DNA of 64,000 nt. It comes from Blautia sp. An249. Its GTDB lineage: Bacteria; Bacillota; Clostridia; Lachnospirales; Lachnospiraceae. The stretch lies in contig NZ_NFJL01000013.1 of the NCBI RefSeq assembly GCF_002159835.1, positions 1-64,000 on the forward strand, given 5' to 3'. The notes below the pieces were generated by a model. It did not search any database. It was given only the letters and a program-made list of their open reading frames with translations, and was not told the origin of the DNA. The position numbers and the translations under genes were made by a program. The stretch's first letter is position 1, and each line of letters starts with the position of its first letter. Positions 54,539-63,509 of this stretch are shown one piece after another.

Positions 54539-55759
54539 ATGAGAAAATTTGAGAAATCTGAAAAGCTTAACGATGTATTATATGATGTACGGGGCCCTGT
54601 GGTAGATGAAGCGGCCCGGATGGAAGAAAATGGAATGGAAGTTTTAAAACTGAATATCGGAAATCCTTATCCCTTTGATTTCTCGGCCCCCCAGGAGGTC
54701 ATATTAGATATGCTCAGCAATGTGAGGACTTCCCAGGGATATTCAGATTCCAAGGGAATCTTTTCAGCCAGAAAGGCCATCATGCAGTACTGTCAGCTAA
54801 GAGGGATTCCCGGAGTTACTATGTCGGATATTTATACAGGAAACGGCGTCAGCGAGCTGATTACTCTCTGTATGCAGGCCTTGTTAAATGACGGCGATGA
54901 AATTCTGATTCCGGCGCCTGACTATCCTCTGTGGACGGCCACGGCAACACTGGCAGGAGGAAAGGTAGTTCATTATCTGTGTGATGAACAGTCGGAATGG
55001 TATCCGGATCTTGACGACATCCGCAGTAAAATCACAGATAAAACAAAGGCTATTGTAATCATCAATCCCAATAATCCTACCGGAGCCGTATATCCGAAAG
55101 AAATTCTGGAACAGATTGTTCAGGTTGCAAGAGAAAAGGAATTAATTATTTTTTCAGATGAAATTTATGACCGGCTGGTCATGGATCACTACCGGCATAT
55201 ATCCATCGCATCTTTAGCAGAAGATGTTTTCTGTGTAACTTTTTCCGGACTTTCCAAATCCCATATGGTGGCCGGATTCCGTATTGGATGGATGGTTTTA
55301 AGCGGAAATAAAAAACAGGCCAAAGGATATATTGAGGGGCTGAATATGCTTTCCTCCATGCGTCTGTGTTCCAATGTTCCGGCCCAGTCTATCGTGCAGA
55401 CGGCTCTGGGCGGATACCAGAGTGTGAATGAATACATTAAGCCAGGCGGAAGAATTTATGAACAAAGGGAGTATATTTATAACGCACTGACAGATATACC
55501 GGGAATTACTGCGGTAAAACCAAAGGCAGCATTCTATATCTTCCCGAAAATTGATACAGAGAAGTTCCATATTCTGGATGACGAGCAGTTTGCCCTGGAT
55601 TTCCTGAAGGAAAAACAGGTGCTTCTGGTACATGGAAAGGGATTTAACTGGCCGAATCCGGATCACTTCCGCGTGGTATATCTTCCCAATGTCCGTCAGC
55701 TTAAAAAAGCGGCTGACAGTCTCAGAGACTTTTTAAGCGGATATCAGCAGAAATTATGA
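54539..55759 (+). CDS. Class I PLP aminotransferase (alanine/aspartate type)
   Basis: The 406-residue protein is a fold-type I aminotransferase: G-N-P-Y-P-F near 39, Y-S-D-S-K-G near 66, N-P-N-N-P-T-G near 178-184, D-E-I-Y near 209, PLP Lys in S-G-L-S-K-S-H near 240 and Arg in F-R-V-V-Y near 377. It resembles AlaA/AlaT-type enzymes (glutamate-pyruvate). The exact substrate is not fixed. It overlaps the next gene by four bases (ATGA). Confidence 0.88.
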   Translation: MRKFEKSEKLNDVLYDVRGPVVDEAARMEENGMEVLKLNIGNPYPFDFSAPQEVILDMLSNVRTSQGYSDSKGIFSARKAIMQYCQLRGIPGVTMSDIYTGNGVSELITLCMQALLNDGDEILIPAPDYPLWTATATLAGGKVVHYLCDEQSEWYPDLDDIRSKITDKTKAIVIINPNNPTGAVYPKEILEQIVQVAREKELIIFSDEIYDRLVMDHYRHISIASLAEDVFCVTFSGLSKSHMVAGFRIGWMVLSGNKKQAKGYIEGLNMLSSMRLCSNVPAQSIVQTALGGYQSVNEYIKPGGRIYEQREYIYNALTDIPGITAVKPKAAFYIFPKIDTEKFHILDDEQFALDFLKEKQVLLVHGKGFNWPNPDHFRVVYLPNVRQLKKAADSLRDFLSGYQQKL

Positions 55760-56184
55760 AAGAATTAAAGGAAAAACTGAAAGCAGATATTAAGCAATAC
55801 GGAAAAGCAGTTCTTGCTGTGGGGATTGCCATGGTTGTACTTCTCCTGATCACAGGAGAAGTCTGTCCGATCCGCAGGTTATGGGGGATCCCCTGTCCGG
55901 GCTGCGGAATTTCCAGGGCCGGAATGCTTTTGCTGGAAGGAAAGTTGAAAGAAGCATTCCGGATGCATGCATTTGTTTATGCAATTCCTGTTTTACTGGC
56001 CGGAGGATTTACAGAGCGATATTTTTTTGATTCCAGATGCAGCTTTATAAAAAAGGCATTTTATATAACAGCAGGGCTTGCCATTCTCTATTACGGATAC
56101 AGAATGATTGTGTATTTTCCCAATCAGGAACCTATGATTTTCTACAATGATTCTGTTTTGGGCAAGTTGTTAAACCTTAATTAA
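55756..56184 (+). CDS. DUF2752 membrane protein
   Basis: The 142-residue protein has three hydrophobic segments and the DUF2752 signature G-I-P-C-P-G-C-G-I-S-R-A near residue 48, with two cysteines after a G-x-P-C-P turn. The family function is unknown; the cysteines could bind metal or form a disulfide. It is translationally coupled to the aminotransferase. Confidence 0.8.
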   Translation: MKELKEKLKADIKQYGKAVLAVGIAMVVLLLITGEVCPIRRLWGIPCPGCGISRAGMLLLEGKLKEAFRMHAFVYAIPVLLAGGFTERYFFDSRCSFIKKAFYITAGLAILYYGYRMIVYFPNQEPMIFYNDSVLGKLLNLN

Positions 56185-56316
56185 TTGAAATGCTGGATCA
56201 TTGGAAAAAATTCTGATATAATGACAATGTTGAGAAATTTTCCATTGCTCGAACAGGAATGAGGAGGGAGTTCTATCGGAGAAAATTAGGGAAAAGCAAG
56301 AAAGGAGAAATATAAG
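56185..56316 (+). promoter_or_regulatory. Promoter region of citrate synthase gene
   Basis: TGA then TATAAT (56217-56222) is an extended -10 with a weak -35. A leader of about 90 bases with AAAGGAG before the ATG follows. No operator is recognised. Confidence 0.45.
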
Positions 56317-57678
56317 ATGTCAGGTTTTAACATGAAAGTAACACCGGAGATTGAAAAATTAACGGAGATTTGCCAGGAAAAGAGCAAAATTGATGTGGAT
56401 TTATACGGGAAGTATGATGTAAAAAGAGGACTTCGTGACTTAAACGGAAAAGGAGTACTGGCAGGTTTAACTCAAATATCAAATGTTCAGGCAACGAAAA
56501 TGGTGGATGGAAAAGAAGTTCCATGCGCAGGAAGTCTGTCTTACAGAGGATATAATATCAAAGATTTAACAGCAGGATTTTTAAAGGACGACAGGTTTGG
56601 TTTTGAAGAAGTTACTTATTTGCTGCTGTTTGGAGCCCTTCCCAATTCGCAGCAGCTGGAAGAGTTCCACAAATTATTAATCAATCAGCAGTCTCTGCCG
56701 AGAAATTTTGTAAGAGACGTAATTATGAAAGCGCCCAGTAAAGATATTATGAACGCACTGTCCAGATGTGTTCTGACGTTATATTCTTATGATAAGAATC
56801 CGGACGATACGTCTTTGCCCAACGTTTTAAGGCAATGTCTGAACCTGATAAGTGTATTTCCAATGCTTTCCGTTTATGCATATCATGCATATAACCATTA
56901 TGAGAGAGGGAAAAGCCTTTATATTCACCACCCGGGAAAAGATTTGTCAACTGCTGAGAATATTCTGCGGATGCTGCGTCCGGATAAAAAGTACACACCG
57001 CTGGAAGCAAAGATATTAGATCTGGCGCTGATTATTCATATGGAGCACGGCGGCGGTAACAACTCTACCTTTACCACCCATGTGGTTTCTTCTTCCGGAA
57101 CAGATACTTATTCCGCAATTGCGGCTGCCCTTGGTTCTCTGAAAGGTCCGAAACATGGAGGGGCCAATATTAAGGTGGTGAAAATGTTCCAGGATTTGAA
57201 AAAAGAAGTCAGAGACTGGGAAGATGAAGATGAAGTAAGAGCTTATCTGGAACGGCTGTTACATAAAGAAGCTTTCGACAGAAAAGGCCTGATCTACGGT
57301 ATGGGACATGCGATCTATTCCGTATCCGATCCCCGCGCAGAAGTCTTCAAAGGCTTTGTGGAGCAGTTAGCTTATGAAAAGGGAAGAAAGAAAGATTACA
57401 GGCTCTATTCCATGGTAGAACGTCTGGCGCCGGAAGTAATTGCAAAAGAGCGCAGAATTTATAAAGGGGTCAGCGCTAACGTGGATTTCTACAGCGGATT
57501 TGTATACAGCATGCTGGATCTTCCTCTGGAACTGTATACACCGATGTTTGCCATTGCACGTATTGTAGGCTGGAGCGCTCACCGTATGGAAGAGTTAATC
57601 AATGCAGATAAGATTATCCGTCCCGCTTATAAAAACGTACTGGGAGCAGCAGAATATAAACCATTAAACGAACGCTGA
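56317..57678 (+). CDS. gltA: Citrate synthase
   Basis: The enzyme condenses acetyl-CoA and oxaloacetate. The 453-residue protein has a longer N-terminus than the E. coli enzyme and the catalytic region I-I-H-M-E-H-G-G-G-N-N-S near 243, a second block K-G-P-K-H-G-G-A near 282 with the substrate His, and G-M-G-H near 328. It resembles the si-citrate synthases of Clostridia. In an anaerobe it would feed glutamate synthesis through a partial TCA branch, in line with gdhA nearby. Confidence 0.93.
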   Translation: MSGFNMKVTPEIEKLTEICQEKSKIDVDLYGKYDVKRGLRDLNGKGVLAGLTQISNVQATKMVDGKEVPCAGSLSYRGYNIKDLTAGFLKDDRFGFEEVTYLLLFGALPNSQQLEEFHKLLINQQSLPRNFVRDVIMKAPSKDIMNALSRCVLTLYSYDKNPDDTSLPNVLRQCLNLISVFPMLSVYAYHAYNHYERGKSLYIHHPGKDLSTAENILRMLRPDKKYTPLEAKILDLALIIHMEHGGGNNSTFTTHVVSSSGTDTYSAIAAALGSLKGPKHGGANIKVVKMFQDLKKEVRDWEDEDEVRAYLERLLHKEAFDRKGLIYGMGHAIYSVSDPRAEVFKGFVEQLAYEKGRKKDYRLYSMVERLAPEVIAKERRIYKGVSANVDFYSGFVYSMLDLPLELYTPMFAIARIVGWSAHRMEELINADKIIRPAYKNVLGAAEYKPLNER

Positions 57679-57739
57679 TTTCCGGCAGGAATCAGAACAA
57701 AAAAGAAACAGACAGGGATGTCTTGAAAGGGGAAAACCT

Positions 57740-58282
57740 TTGGAGGCATCCTTATGTAAAAGCAAAGGGGTTATTAAATTGTTTAATCGTTTTTTTCCCG
57801 ATGAATGTGCGGACTCTGCTTATAAAATAGACTATGAAGGTTTATATACCCAGGGGTATCGGGGGCTTTTATTTGATATTGACAATACGTTGGTTCCCCA
57901 TGGAGCGCCGGCGGATCAAAAGGCAGTTGCGTTGTTTAAACGACTGAAAGAAATCGGTTTTCGCTGTTGTTTCATATCGAACAATCAAAAAGAAAGAGTT
58001 GCTTCGTTTAATCAGCCCATACAGGTCAGCTTTATCGAAAATGCTCATAAACCGTCTGTGAAAAACTACAGAAAAGCCATGGAGCGGCTGGGAACGAGCC
58101 AGGATACCACCATATTCATAGGGGATCAGCTTTTTACGGATATATATGGGGCGAAGAAAGCGGGAATACGGAATATTCTGGTGAAACCCATACATCCGAA
58201 GGAAGAGATTCAGATTGTTTTGAAACGTTACCTTGAAAAAATTGTTTTACATTTTTACTACAAGGAGGAGGGGATTTCTTGA
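57740..58282 (+). CDS. HAD phosphatase, YqeG family
   Basis: The 180-residue protein shows the HAD motif 1 L-L-F-D-I-D-N-T-L near 45 (Asp nucleophile), motif 2 Ser in F-I-S-N-N near 79, and motif 3/4 G-D-Q-L-F-T-D near 128. The YqeG family acts on phosphatidylglycerolphosphate-like or other phosphates in Firmicutes. The start is TTG after AGGGG. The last four bases overlap the shikimate-kinase-like gene. In Bacillus, yqeG precedes yqeH and aroE, another aromatic-pathway link. Confidence 0.88.
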   Translation: MEASLCKSKGVIKLFNRFFPDECADSAYKIDYEGLYTQGYRGLLFDIDNTLVPHGAPADQKAVALFKRLKEIGFRCCFISNNQKERVASFNQPIQVSFIENAHKPSVKNYRKAMERLGTSQDTTIFIGDQLFTDIYGAKKAGIRNILVKPIHPKEEIQIVLKRYLEKIVLHFYYKEEGIS

Positions 58283-58800
58283 ATCACATTGTCGTAATAG
58301 GATTCATGGGGTCAGGGAAAACACGGGTAGGAAAGCGGCTGGCACAGGATTTGGAAATGCCGTTTCTGGATGTTGATAAGAAAATTGCACAGAACATGAA
58401 GATGTCTGTAAAGGAGCTGCTGGATAAGTTTGGAGAGCCCTTTTACAGAGCACTGGAGACGTATACAGGAAAAGAGATGCTGAAAGTCAAAGAGCCCACA
58501 GTTATCTCTGTAAGCGCAGGTTTCCCGCTGCAGGAACAAAACCAGAAATATTTAAAAGAACTGGGTACTGTAATCTATCTGAAAGGCTCGGTGGAGACGC
58601 TGAAAAAGAGGCTGGAGGGGAAAAGCAATCCTTTTTTAAGCGATGAAAACCGGGAAGAAAAGATTAAGAAGATGCTGGCGCAAAGAGAGCCTGTTTACAA
58701 AAAAATGGCAGATATCCAGGCTGTAACGGGGGAAAAGCCTTTTGAGGGTCTGATCATGGAAATTGAGGAAAAGCTGGAAAACAGGATAAAAAACAGTTGA
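58279..58800 (+). CDS. Shikimate kinase-like protein, divergent
   Basis: The 173-residue P-loop kinase has G-F-M-G-S-G-K-T near 8-15, D-V-D-K near 32-35 and F-Y-R-A-L-E near 58, as in AroK. Two expected features are missing: the shikimate-binding G-G-G after strand 3 reads S-V-S-A-G-F, and the lid Arg (R-P-L-L) reads N-P-F-L. Arg in A-Q-R-E-P-V-Y is kept. It may be a weak or altered-specificity enzyme rather than the true AroK. It is coupled to the HAD gene by a four-base overlap. Confidence 0.75.
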   Translation: MNHIVVIGFMGSGKTRVGKRLAQDLEMPFLDVDKKIAQNMKMSVKELLDKFGEPFYRALETYTGKEMLKVKEPTVISVSAGFPLQEQNQKYLKELGTVIYLKGSVETLKKRLEGKSNPFLSDENREEKIKKMLAQREPVYKKMADIQAVTGEKPFEGLIMEIEEKLENRIKNS

Positions 58801-58862
58801 AAAAAGCAATTGTTTATTATAAAATAAAATTTAAGCGTACTTGAATTGAAGGAGGAAATAAC

Positions 58863-59420
58863 ATGATATCAGCAGGTGATTTCAAAAACGGTATTACCCT
58901 TGAAATCGACGGGAATGTCTGCCAGATTGTTGAGTTTCAGCACGTAAAACCTGGAAAGGGAGCAGCGTTTGTAAGGACCAAGTATAAAAACATTATAACC
59001 GGAGCAGTCCTGGAGAAATCTTTCCGTCCTACGGAAAAGTTCCCGCAGGCTCGTATTGAACGAGTGGACATGCAGTATTTATATAACGATGGTGAGTTAT
59101 ATTACTTTATGGACGCAGAAACATTCGAGCAGATCGGTCTGAATAAAGAAGCGGTAGGCGATAATCTGAAATTTGTAAAAGAGAACGAAATTGTGAAGAT
59201 CTGTTCTCATAACGGCAATGTATTTGCGATTGAGCCGCCGTTATTTGTAGAATTAAAGGTAACAGAAACAGAGCCGGGCTTTGCAGGCAATACTGCCCAG
59301 GGCGCAACCAAACCTGCGACGGTAGAAACCGGAGCAGTAATCAATGTTCCTTTATTTGTAAATGAAGGCGATACCTTAAAGATTGATACTCGTACCGGAG
59401 AATATCTTTCCAGAGTATAA
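58863..59420 (+). CDS. efp: Translation elongation factor P
   Basis: EF-P relieves ribosome stalling at polyproline. The 185-residue protein has the three-domain EF-P form: KOW-like start with the modified-Lys loop P-G-K-G-A-A-F near residue 32, an OB domain, and the ending [14 protein letters not shown], the classic signature. Post-translational modification at the loop Lys is expected; the modifying enzyme is not in this window. Confidence 0.97.
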   Translation: MISAGDFKNGITLEIDGNVCQIVEFQHVKPGKGAAFVRTKYKNIITGAVLEKSFRPTEKFPQARIERVDMQYLYNDGELYYFMDAETFEQIGLNKEAVGDNLKFVKENEIVKICSHNGNVFAIEPPLFVELKVTETEPGFAGNTAQGATKPATVETGAVINVPLFVNEGDTLKIDTRTGEYLSRV

Positions 59421-59470
59421 CATATCCGCTGCGTTTTGCAGCCGGGTTGTCTGAGTGAATCTGATTTTTG

Positions 59471-59515
59471 AGAGGGGCTGCCGTGATCTGATTGCGGCAT
59501 CCCTGGTTTTCATTT
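59471..59515 (+). terminator. Terminator after efp
   Basis: AGGGGCTGCCG and TGCGGCATCCCT form an imperfect stem followed by GGTTTTCATTTC. Confidence 0.5.
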
Positions 59516-59592
59516 CTGTACATTCGTACAAATTTTTCTACAAAACCTGAAAAATAAAACAGAGAGTCAAAAAACGGGGCAAAATACATCCA

Positions 59593-60201
59593 ATGTGGTG
59601 GGAAAGGTTCGTAAAAGGCATGATTATATATCAGTTGGTGAATTATAAAAAGAATCTTCCGTTGTTCCGGGAATATGCCCATATCCCCTATTTAGATCTG
59701 GCGATCGTCTTTTTTGATGCGGATATACAGGAGGGCAGGCTGAAACGCCGGCCGATACTCAAAGGAGCACTGGGGGAGGAAGAACAGGAAACAGAAAAGT
59801 TAGAAGAGATGGCCCTCTATGACATGCCGAGAGTATTTCCGGTGAGATTTAGTTCCATCGAATCTACGATACAGCGTCTGGAAGGAAAAAAGACAAAAGA
59901 AGATGCAAAAGACGGCGCTATTCCCATGTATGTACTAAGCAATACCCGGTGGCTGTTCGGAGCTTCCAGTCTTCTCTATCCGGGAGTTTTAAAAAGAATC
60001 AGCCAGTATCTGGCAAGTGATCTGTACATTTTGCCAAGCAGTATCCATGAATGTATTATTATTCCCTCAAAATCGGTATATACCAGAGAGGATCTGCAGA
60101 AAATTGTCCGGGAAATGAATGAGACCCAGGTAAGAGAGGACGAATATCTCTCAGATACCGTGTACCAATATGAAGAAAGTGGGGATATTCTTTCATATTA
60201 A
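59593..60201 (+). pseudogene. N-terminally truncated DUF5688 protein
   Basis: The 202-residue frame matches the C-terminal half of DUF5688 proteins, common in Lachnospiraceae: L-D-L-A-I-V-F-F near 34, M-Y-V-L-S-N near 116, L-Y-P-G-V-L near 127, L-P-S-S-I-H-E near 147 and L-S-D-T-V-Y-Q-Y-E near 188. Full-length members have about 100 further residues at the start. No ribosome binding site precedes the ATG at 59593 and the region upstream holds only the efp terminator. It is likely a decayed gene, though a short expressed form cannot be excluded. Confidence 0.6.
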
Positions 60202-60232
60202 AGGGAATTTTTACTTGTTTTAAGGCTAACTC

Positions 60233-60261
60233 TTTACATTTAAATAAAAATGTGGTATCAT
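60233..60261 (+). promoter_or_regulatory. Promoter of the tRNA-Arg gene
   Basis: TTTACA (60233-60238), a 17-base spacer and TATCAT (60256-60261) with an upstream TGG as extended -10. The inverted repeat CATGCAAA/TTTGCATG follows at about 60266-60286, just before the tRNA. Confidence 0.7.
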
Positions 60262-60285
60262 AGCACATGCAAATGGAGTTTGCAT

Positions 60286-60357
60286 GCACCTGTAGCTCAG
60301 TGGATAGAGCAGTGGTTTCCGGTACCATGTGCGGGGGTTCGATTCCCTTCAGGTGTG
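60286..60357 (+). tRNA. tRNA-Arg (anticodon CCG)
   Basis: The 72-base cloverleaf is complete: acceptor GCACCTG/CAGGTGT with a terminal G-U, D stem GCTC/GAGC, anticodon stem GTGGT/ACCAT with loop TTCCGGT giving anticodon CCG (codon CGG), a four-base variable loop, and T arm GGGGG/CCCTT with TTCGATT. The CCA end is not encoded. Confidence 0.93.
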
Positions 60358-60405
60358 TTGACGCAGGTTTTCCGCCTGTGCGTCGAACTAAAGGAGGATA
60401 CGAAC

Positions 60406-61317
60406 TTGGATAATTTTAGAGAGTGGTTATCAGATAACCTCCGGTATATCCTTTTGGGGCTGGGGATTCTGATAATTCTAACTGGATTATTCTTTGGCAT
60501 CCGGGCCTGTGCAGGAAATATGAAGGGTGATTCCGAACAGGAGACGGAAGTTGTGTCAGAGGATAACAAGGGAGCTGATCCTTCTTCTCCGACAAAGGAT
60601 GGGGAGACTGACGAGAAGAAAGAAAATACCAATGCAATGGAAAAGAATGCATATCCGGAAATCAACGCATTAATTACGAAGTATTATCAGGCCATGGGAG
60701 AAAAAGATGTAACAGCTCTGCGCTCCGTGGTGGATAATCTGTCACCGGAAGATGAAGTAAAGATTACGAATGCGAAGGATTACATAAAAGGGTATCAGGT
60801 AGGGGATATTTATACGAAGAAGGGGCTGGACGAGAAATCCTATGTGGTATATGTATGTTTCGAATACTTATGCACCGGGGTTGAAACACCTGTGCCAGCG
60901 CTGAGTCAGATTTATGTCCAGACTGATAGTGACGGAAGTTTGAAAATCTGTGGCAACACGGAAGACAGTAAAGAGATAACAGACTACATGACACAGCTTC
61001 TCTCCGACGAAGATGTGGCAGAGCTGAAGGACGAAGTAAACAGGAAATATGAAGAAGCTCAGAAGCAGGATCCGCAGTTGGCCAGCTTTTTAGAAAATCT
61101 GGGCGAGGATGAAAGCACCGAAAGCGGTCAGGAAACAGATTCTGTGGTGACTGCCAACGACGACTGCAATATTCGGCAGGAGGCAAATGGAGAGTCAGAA
61201 ATAGTCGGTGTGATTCCTTCCGGCGAGCAGGCGAAAAAACTTGGTGAGCAGGACGGATGGATTCAGGTTGAATATGACGGCCAGACGGGATATGTTTACG
61301 GAGATTTGCTTCAATAA
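60406..61317 (+). CDS. Membrane-anchored SH3 domain protein
   Basis: The TTG at 60406, eight bases after AAGGAGG, gives 303 residues; reading from the upstream ATG would translate the tRNA. A short cytoplasmic N-terminus (D-N-F-R-E-W-L-S) and one membrane helix (about 14-34) precede an acidic linker, a domain resembling NTF2-like folds (about 75-205: L-I-T-K-Y-Y-Q-A-M-G-E-K-D) and a C-terminal bacterial SH3 domain (about 245-303: C-N-I-R, G-W-I-Q-V, G-Y-V-Y-G-D). Such SH3 domains bind cell-wall peptides. Expression may depend on read-through from the tRNA promoter. Confidence 0.8.
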   Translation: MDNFREWLSDNLRYILLGLGILIILTGLFFGIRACAGNMKGDSEQETEVVSEDNKGADPSSPTKDGETDEKKENTNAMEKNAYPEINALITKYYQAMGEKDVTALRSVVDNLSPEDEVKITNAKDYIKGYQVGDIYTKKGLDEKSYVVYVCFEYLCTGVETPVPALSQIYVQTDSDGSLKICGNTEDSKEITDYMTQLLSDEDVAELKDEVNRKYEEAQKQDPQLASFLENLGEDESTESGQETDSVVTANDDCNIRQEANGESEIVGVIPSGEQAKKLGEQDGWIQVEYDGQTGYVYGDLLQ

Positions 61318-61323
61318 GCAATA

Positions 61324-61377
61324 AAAAAGCATTGAATAGAAACCGAAAATAGTTTCTATCCAATGCTTTTATTTTTT
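61324..61377. terminator. Bidirectional terminator
   Basis: AAAAAGCATTG, ATAGAAAC and their complements GTTTCTAT, CAATGCTTTT form a long stem with one mismatch, and A/T runs flank both sides. It serves the convergent SH3 protein and deacetylase genes. Confidence 0.85.
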
Positions 61378-62604
61378 CATAGAGTCGTATGTATTTCCAA
61401 CCTGCAGTTTTATACCTTTGGCTTCGGCAAGTTCACTGACAGTAACTAACTCATATCCTTTGTCCACCAGTTCAGGAATGAAAATTTCTGCAGCAGCCAC
61501 GGTGGATTCATGAATATCGTGGAGATGAATGATATCTCCATCCTCTGCCTGCGAATATATGGTCTCCAATATGGTGGCAATATCCGGATTCTCTTCCTTG
61601 GCGGCATCCAGGGACCAGAGAATGAAAGGTGAACCTGCTGCTTCTTCCACCGTATCATTGATAGCGCCAAAAGGCGGCCGTATCAGGGAAGGACTTTCTC
61701 CTACAGTATCTCTCAGAATTTCTTCCATGTCGTTTAGTTGTTCCTGGATTTCCTGTGTGCTGAGGGTGGTGAGATCCACATGGGAATTGGTGTGATTGCC
61801 GAATTCACATCCCAGCTCTTTCATTCGTCTGACAGTTTCCGGATAGCTTTGGATATTGGTGCCGACCAGAAAGAAGGTTGCTTTTGCGTCATAAGCTTCC
61901 AGAACATTTAACAGACGTTCCGTATACATTCCGGGTCCGTCGTCAAAAGTTAAGGCAATCTGCGCGCCTTTTGAAGCCTTCTTTAACTGAGAGGGGCTGG
62001 AAACAGGGGCGGATGCCGAATCGCTGTCTGTTTCATCTTCCTCGGAAGCGGTGGGAGCAGGAGTTGTCCGGGTTTCCTTCTGAAGAATGCCGTCCTCGGA
62101 AAAGGTATAAGATTTTCCCTGGATTTCCACTGTTCCTGTCTGCATAATTCCATCTTCATTCAGGTAATATTTTTCCCCGTCATAGGTCAGCCATCCCGTC
62201 TGCATGATTCCGTCTTTGTCCAGGTAATACCGATGCATATCCGTATCGGTAAACCATCCTGTTACAGGTTTTTCTTTTACCAGGAAAGTCCAGTCACTGC
62301 CGGATGCAACCCAGGTGCCAAGCTCGGCCTCCGGAGAATAGGCAGTTTCTTCCCGGGATTCCTGCTCTTTTATCTCTTCTTCAGAAGGTTCTTCTGTAGG
62401 AGAGGGAGTAACCTGTTCTTTCCTGTAATCCTGGGGAAGAGACCCTTCCTGAGTTTCCTCTGCGATAATTATATCGGGCAGTACCTCGGGGTTCAGGGGC
62501 GCGTAAGAAGCGGACGACTGAGAAAGAAGAAGCCCTGAAATTAAGCAAATAAGAATAATAATACAGGTCAGTACCCGGCTCGTTGGTTTTTTACGGCCTG
62601 GCAA
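61369..62604 (-). CDS. Polysaccharide deacetylase with wall-binding repeats
   Basis: The 411-residue protein starts at TTG after AAAGGAGG. An N-terminal membrane anchor (about 10-30) leads to a Glu/Pro-rich linker, then three choline-binding-like repeats (about 115-175: G-W-F-T-D, Y-Y-L-D-K-D-G-I-M-Q-T-G-W). A NodB domain follows with T-F-D-D-G-P, metal ligands in N-H-T-N-S-H, R-P-P-F-G and L-H-D-I-H. It should remove acetyl groups from peptidoglycan or another polysaccharide outside the cell. The combination of repeat and NodB domains suggests self-anchoring to the envelope. Confidence 0.88.
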   Translation of the reverse strand: MPGRKKPTSRVLTCIIILICLISGLLLSQSSASYAPLNPEVLPDIIIAEETQEGSLPQDYRKEQVTPSPTEEPSEEEIKEQESREETAYSPEAELGTWVASGSDWTFLVKEKPVTGWFTDTDMHRYYLDKDGIMQTGWLTYDGEKYYLNEDGIMQTGTVEIQGKSYTFSEDGILQKETRTTPAPTASEEDETDSDSASAPVSSPSQLKKASKGAQIALTFDDGPGMYTERLLNVLEAYDAKATFFLVGTNIQSYPETVRRMKELGCEFGNHTNSHVDLTTLSTQEIQEQLNDMEEILRDTVGESPSLIRPPFGAINDTVEEAAGSPFILWSLDAAKEENPDIATILETIYSQAEDGDIIHLHDIHESTVAAAEIFIPELVDKGYELVTVSELAEAKGIKLQVGNTYDSMKK

Positions 62605-62783
62605 AAAATGTTCCTCCTTTCTCTGTTCATTGTACTGTCCCTATCATAACCTTTCTATGTAAAAAATACAACTGAAAAATCCGGCATTCGTCAAAAAGTG
62701 AGGTGTCAGGGAGCAGTTGCCAAGTTTTCTAAAACAAGATATAATAGAAAACAGTGCCAGGAAAGGAATGGAAAGAGGCCAAG

Positions 62784-63491
62784 ATGATTCGTTTAAATAA
62801 ATTTTTAAGTGAAGCCGGAATTTGTTCGAGAAGGGAAGCAGACCGTCTGATTGAAGCCGGAAGAGTGTCGGTAAATGGAAAAAGGGCCTCCGTAGGCGAG
62901 AGAGTGGAGGCGGACTGGGAAATTCTGGTGGACGGGAAAAGAGCCCGGAAAAAACAACAGAAAACGCTGCTGGCCTTTTACAAACCCAGAGGAATTGTCT
63001 GCACCTTTGAAAGGAGAAAAGGGCAGGTAAACATCATTGATTTTCTGGATTATCCCATCCGGCTGACGTATGCGGGCAGGTTGGACAAAGATTCAGAAGG
63101 GCTGATTATTCTCACCGATGACGGAGAACTGATTCACAGGATGATGCGGGGCGCCAATGGACACGAAAAAGAATACACGGTGGAGATTGATAAACAGGTA
63201 ACGGAAGATTTCCTGGAACAAATGCAGAAGGGAATTCCGATTCTGGGAAAGATCACCAGACCCTGCAAAGCCTGGAGAACCGGAGAGAAAACATTCCGTA
63301 TTATTCTGACCCAGGGGATGAACCGTCAGATTCGCAGAATGTGTGAATATCTGGATTGCCGTGTGGTGAAACTAAAGAGAATAAGGATAATGAATATTGA
63401 ACTGGGAGATCTAAAGCCCGGTGAATACCGCTTAATAGAGGGGAAAGACAGAGAACGGCTGGATGCTCTGTTAAACGGAACAGGAAAATAA
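62784..63491 (+). CDS. rluF: Pseudouridine synthase, RluF-like
   Basis: The 235-residue protein has an S4 RNA-binding domain (L-N-K-F-L-S-E-A-G-I-C-S-R-R-E-A-D) and a catalytic domain with Asp in G-R-L-D-K-D-S-E-G-L near 104. The blocks H-E-K-E-Y-T-V and G-I-P-I-L-G-K-I-T-R match RluF (23S rRNA U2604) better than RluB. The ATG at 62784 gives the usual S4 start; an in-frame start 30 bases upstream lacks a site. ligA follows after 18 bases. Confidence 0.88.
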   Translation: MIRLNKFLSEAGICSRREADRLIEAGRVSVNGKRASVGERVEADWEILVDGKRARKKQQKTLLAFYKPRGIVCTFERRKGQVNIIDFLDYPIRLTYAGRLDKDSEGLIILTDDGELIHRMMRGANGHEKEYTVEIDKQVTEDFLEQMQKGIPILGKITRPCKAWRTGEKTFRIILTQGMNRQIRRMCEYLDCRVVKLKRIRIMNIELGDLKPGEYRLIEGKDRERLDALLNGTGK

Positions 63492-63509
63492 GTCGTAACA
63501 GGAGGAATT

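Noticed and set aside
60266-60286. Operator or terminator at the CATGCAAA/TTTGCATG repeat before tRNA-Arg
   Set aside because: It overlaps the start of the tRNA transcript and lacks a T tract; an 8-bp palindrome alone is weak evidence.
60250-60405. N-terminal extension of the SH3 protein
   Set aside because: The reading frame runs through the tRNA-Arg gene; the TTG at 60406 after AAGGAGG is the credible start.
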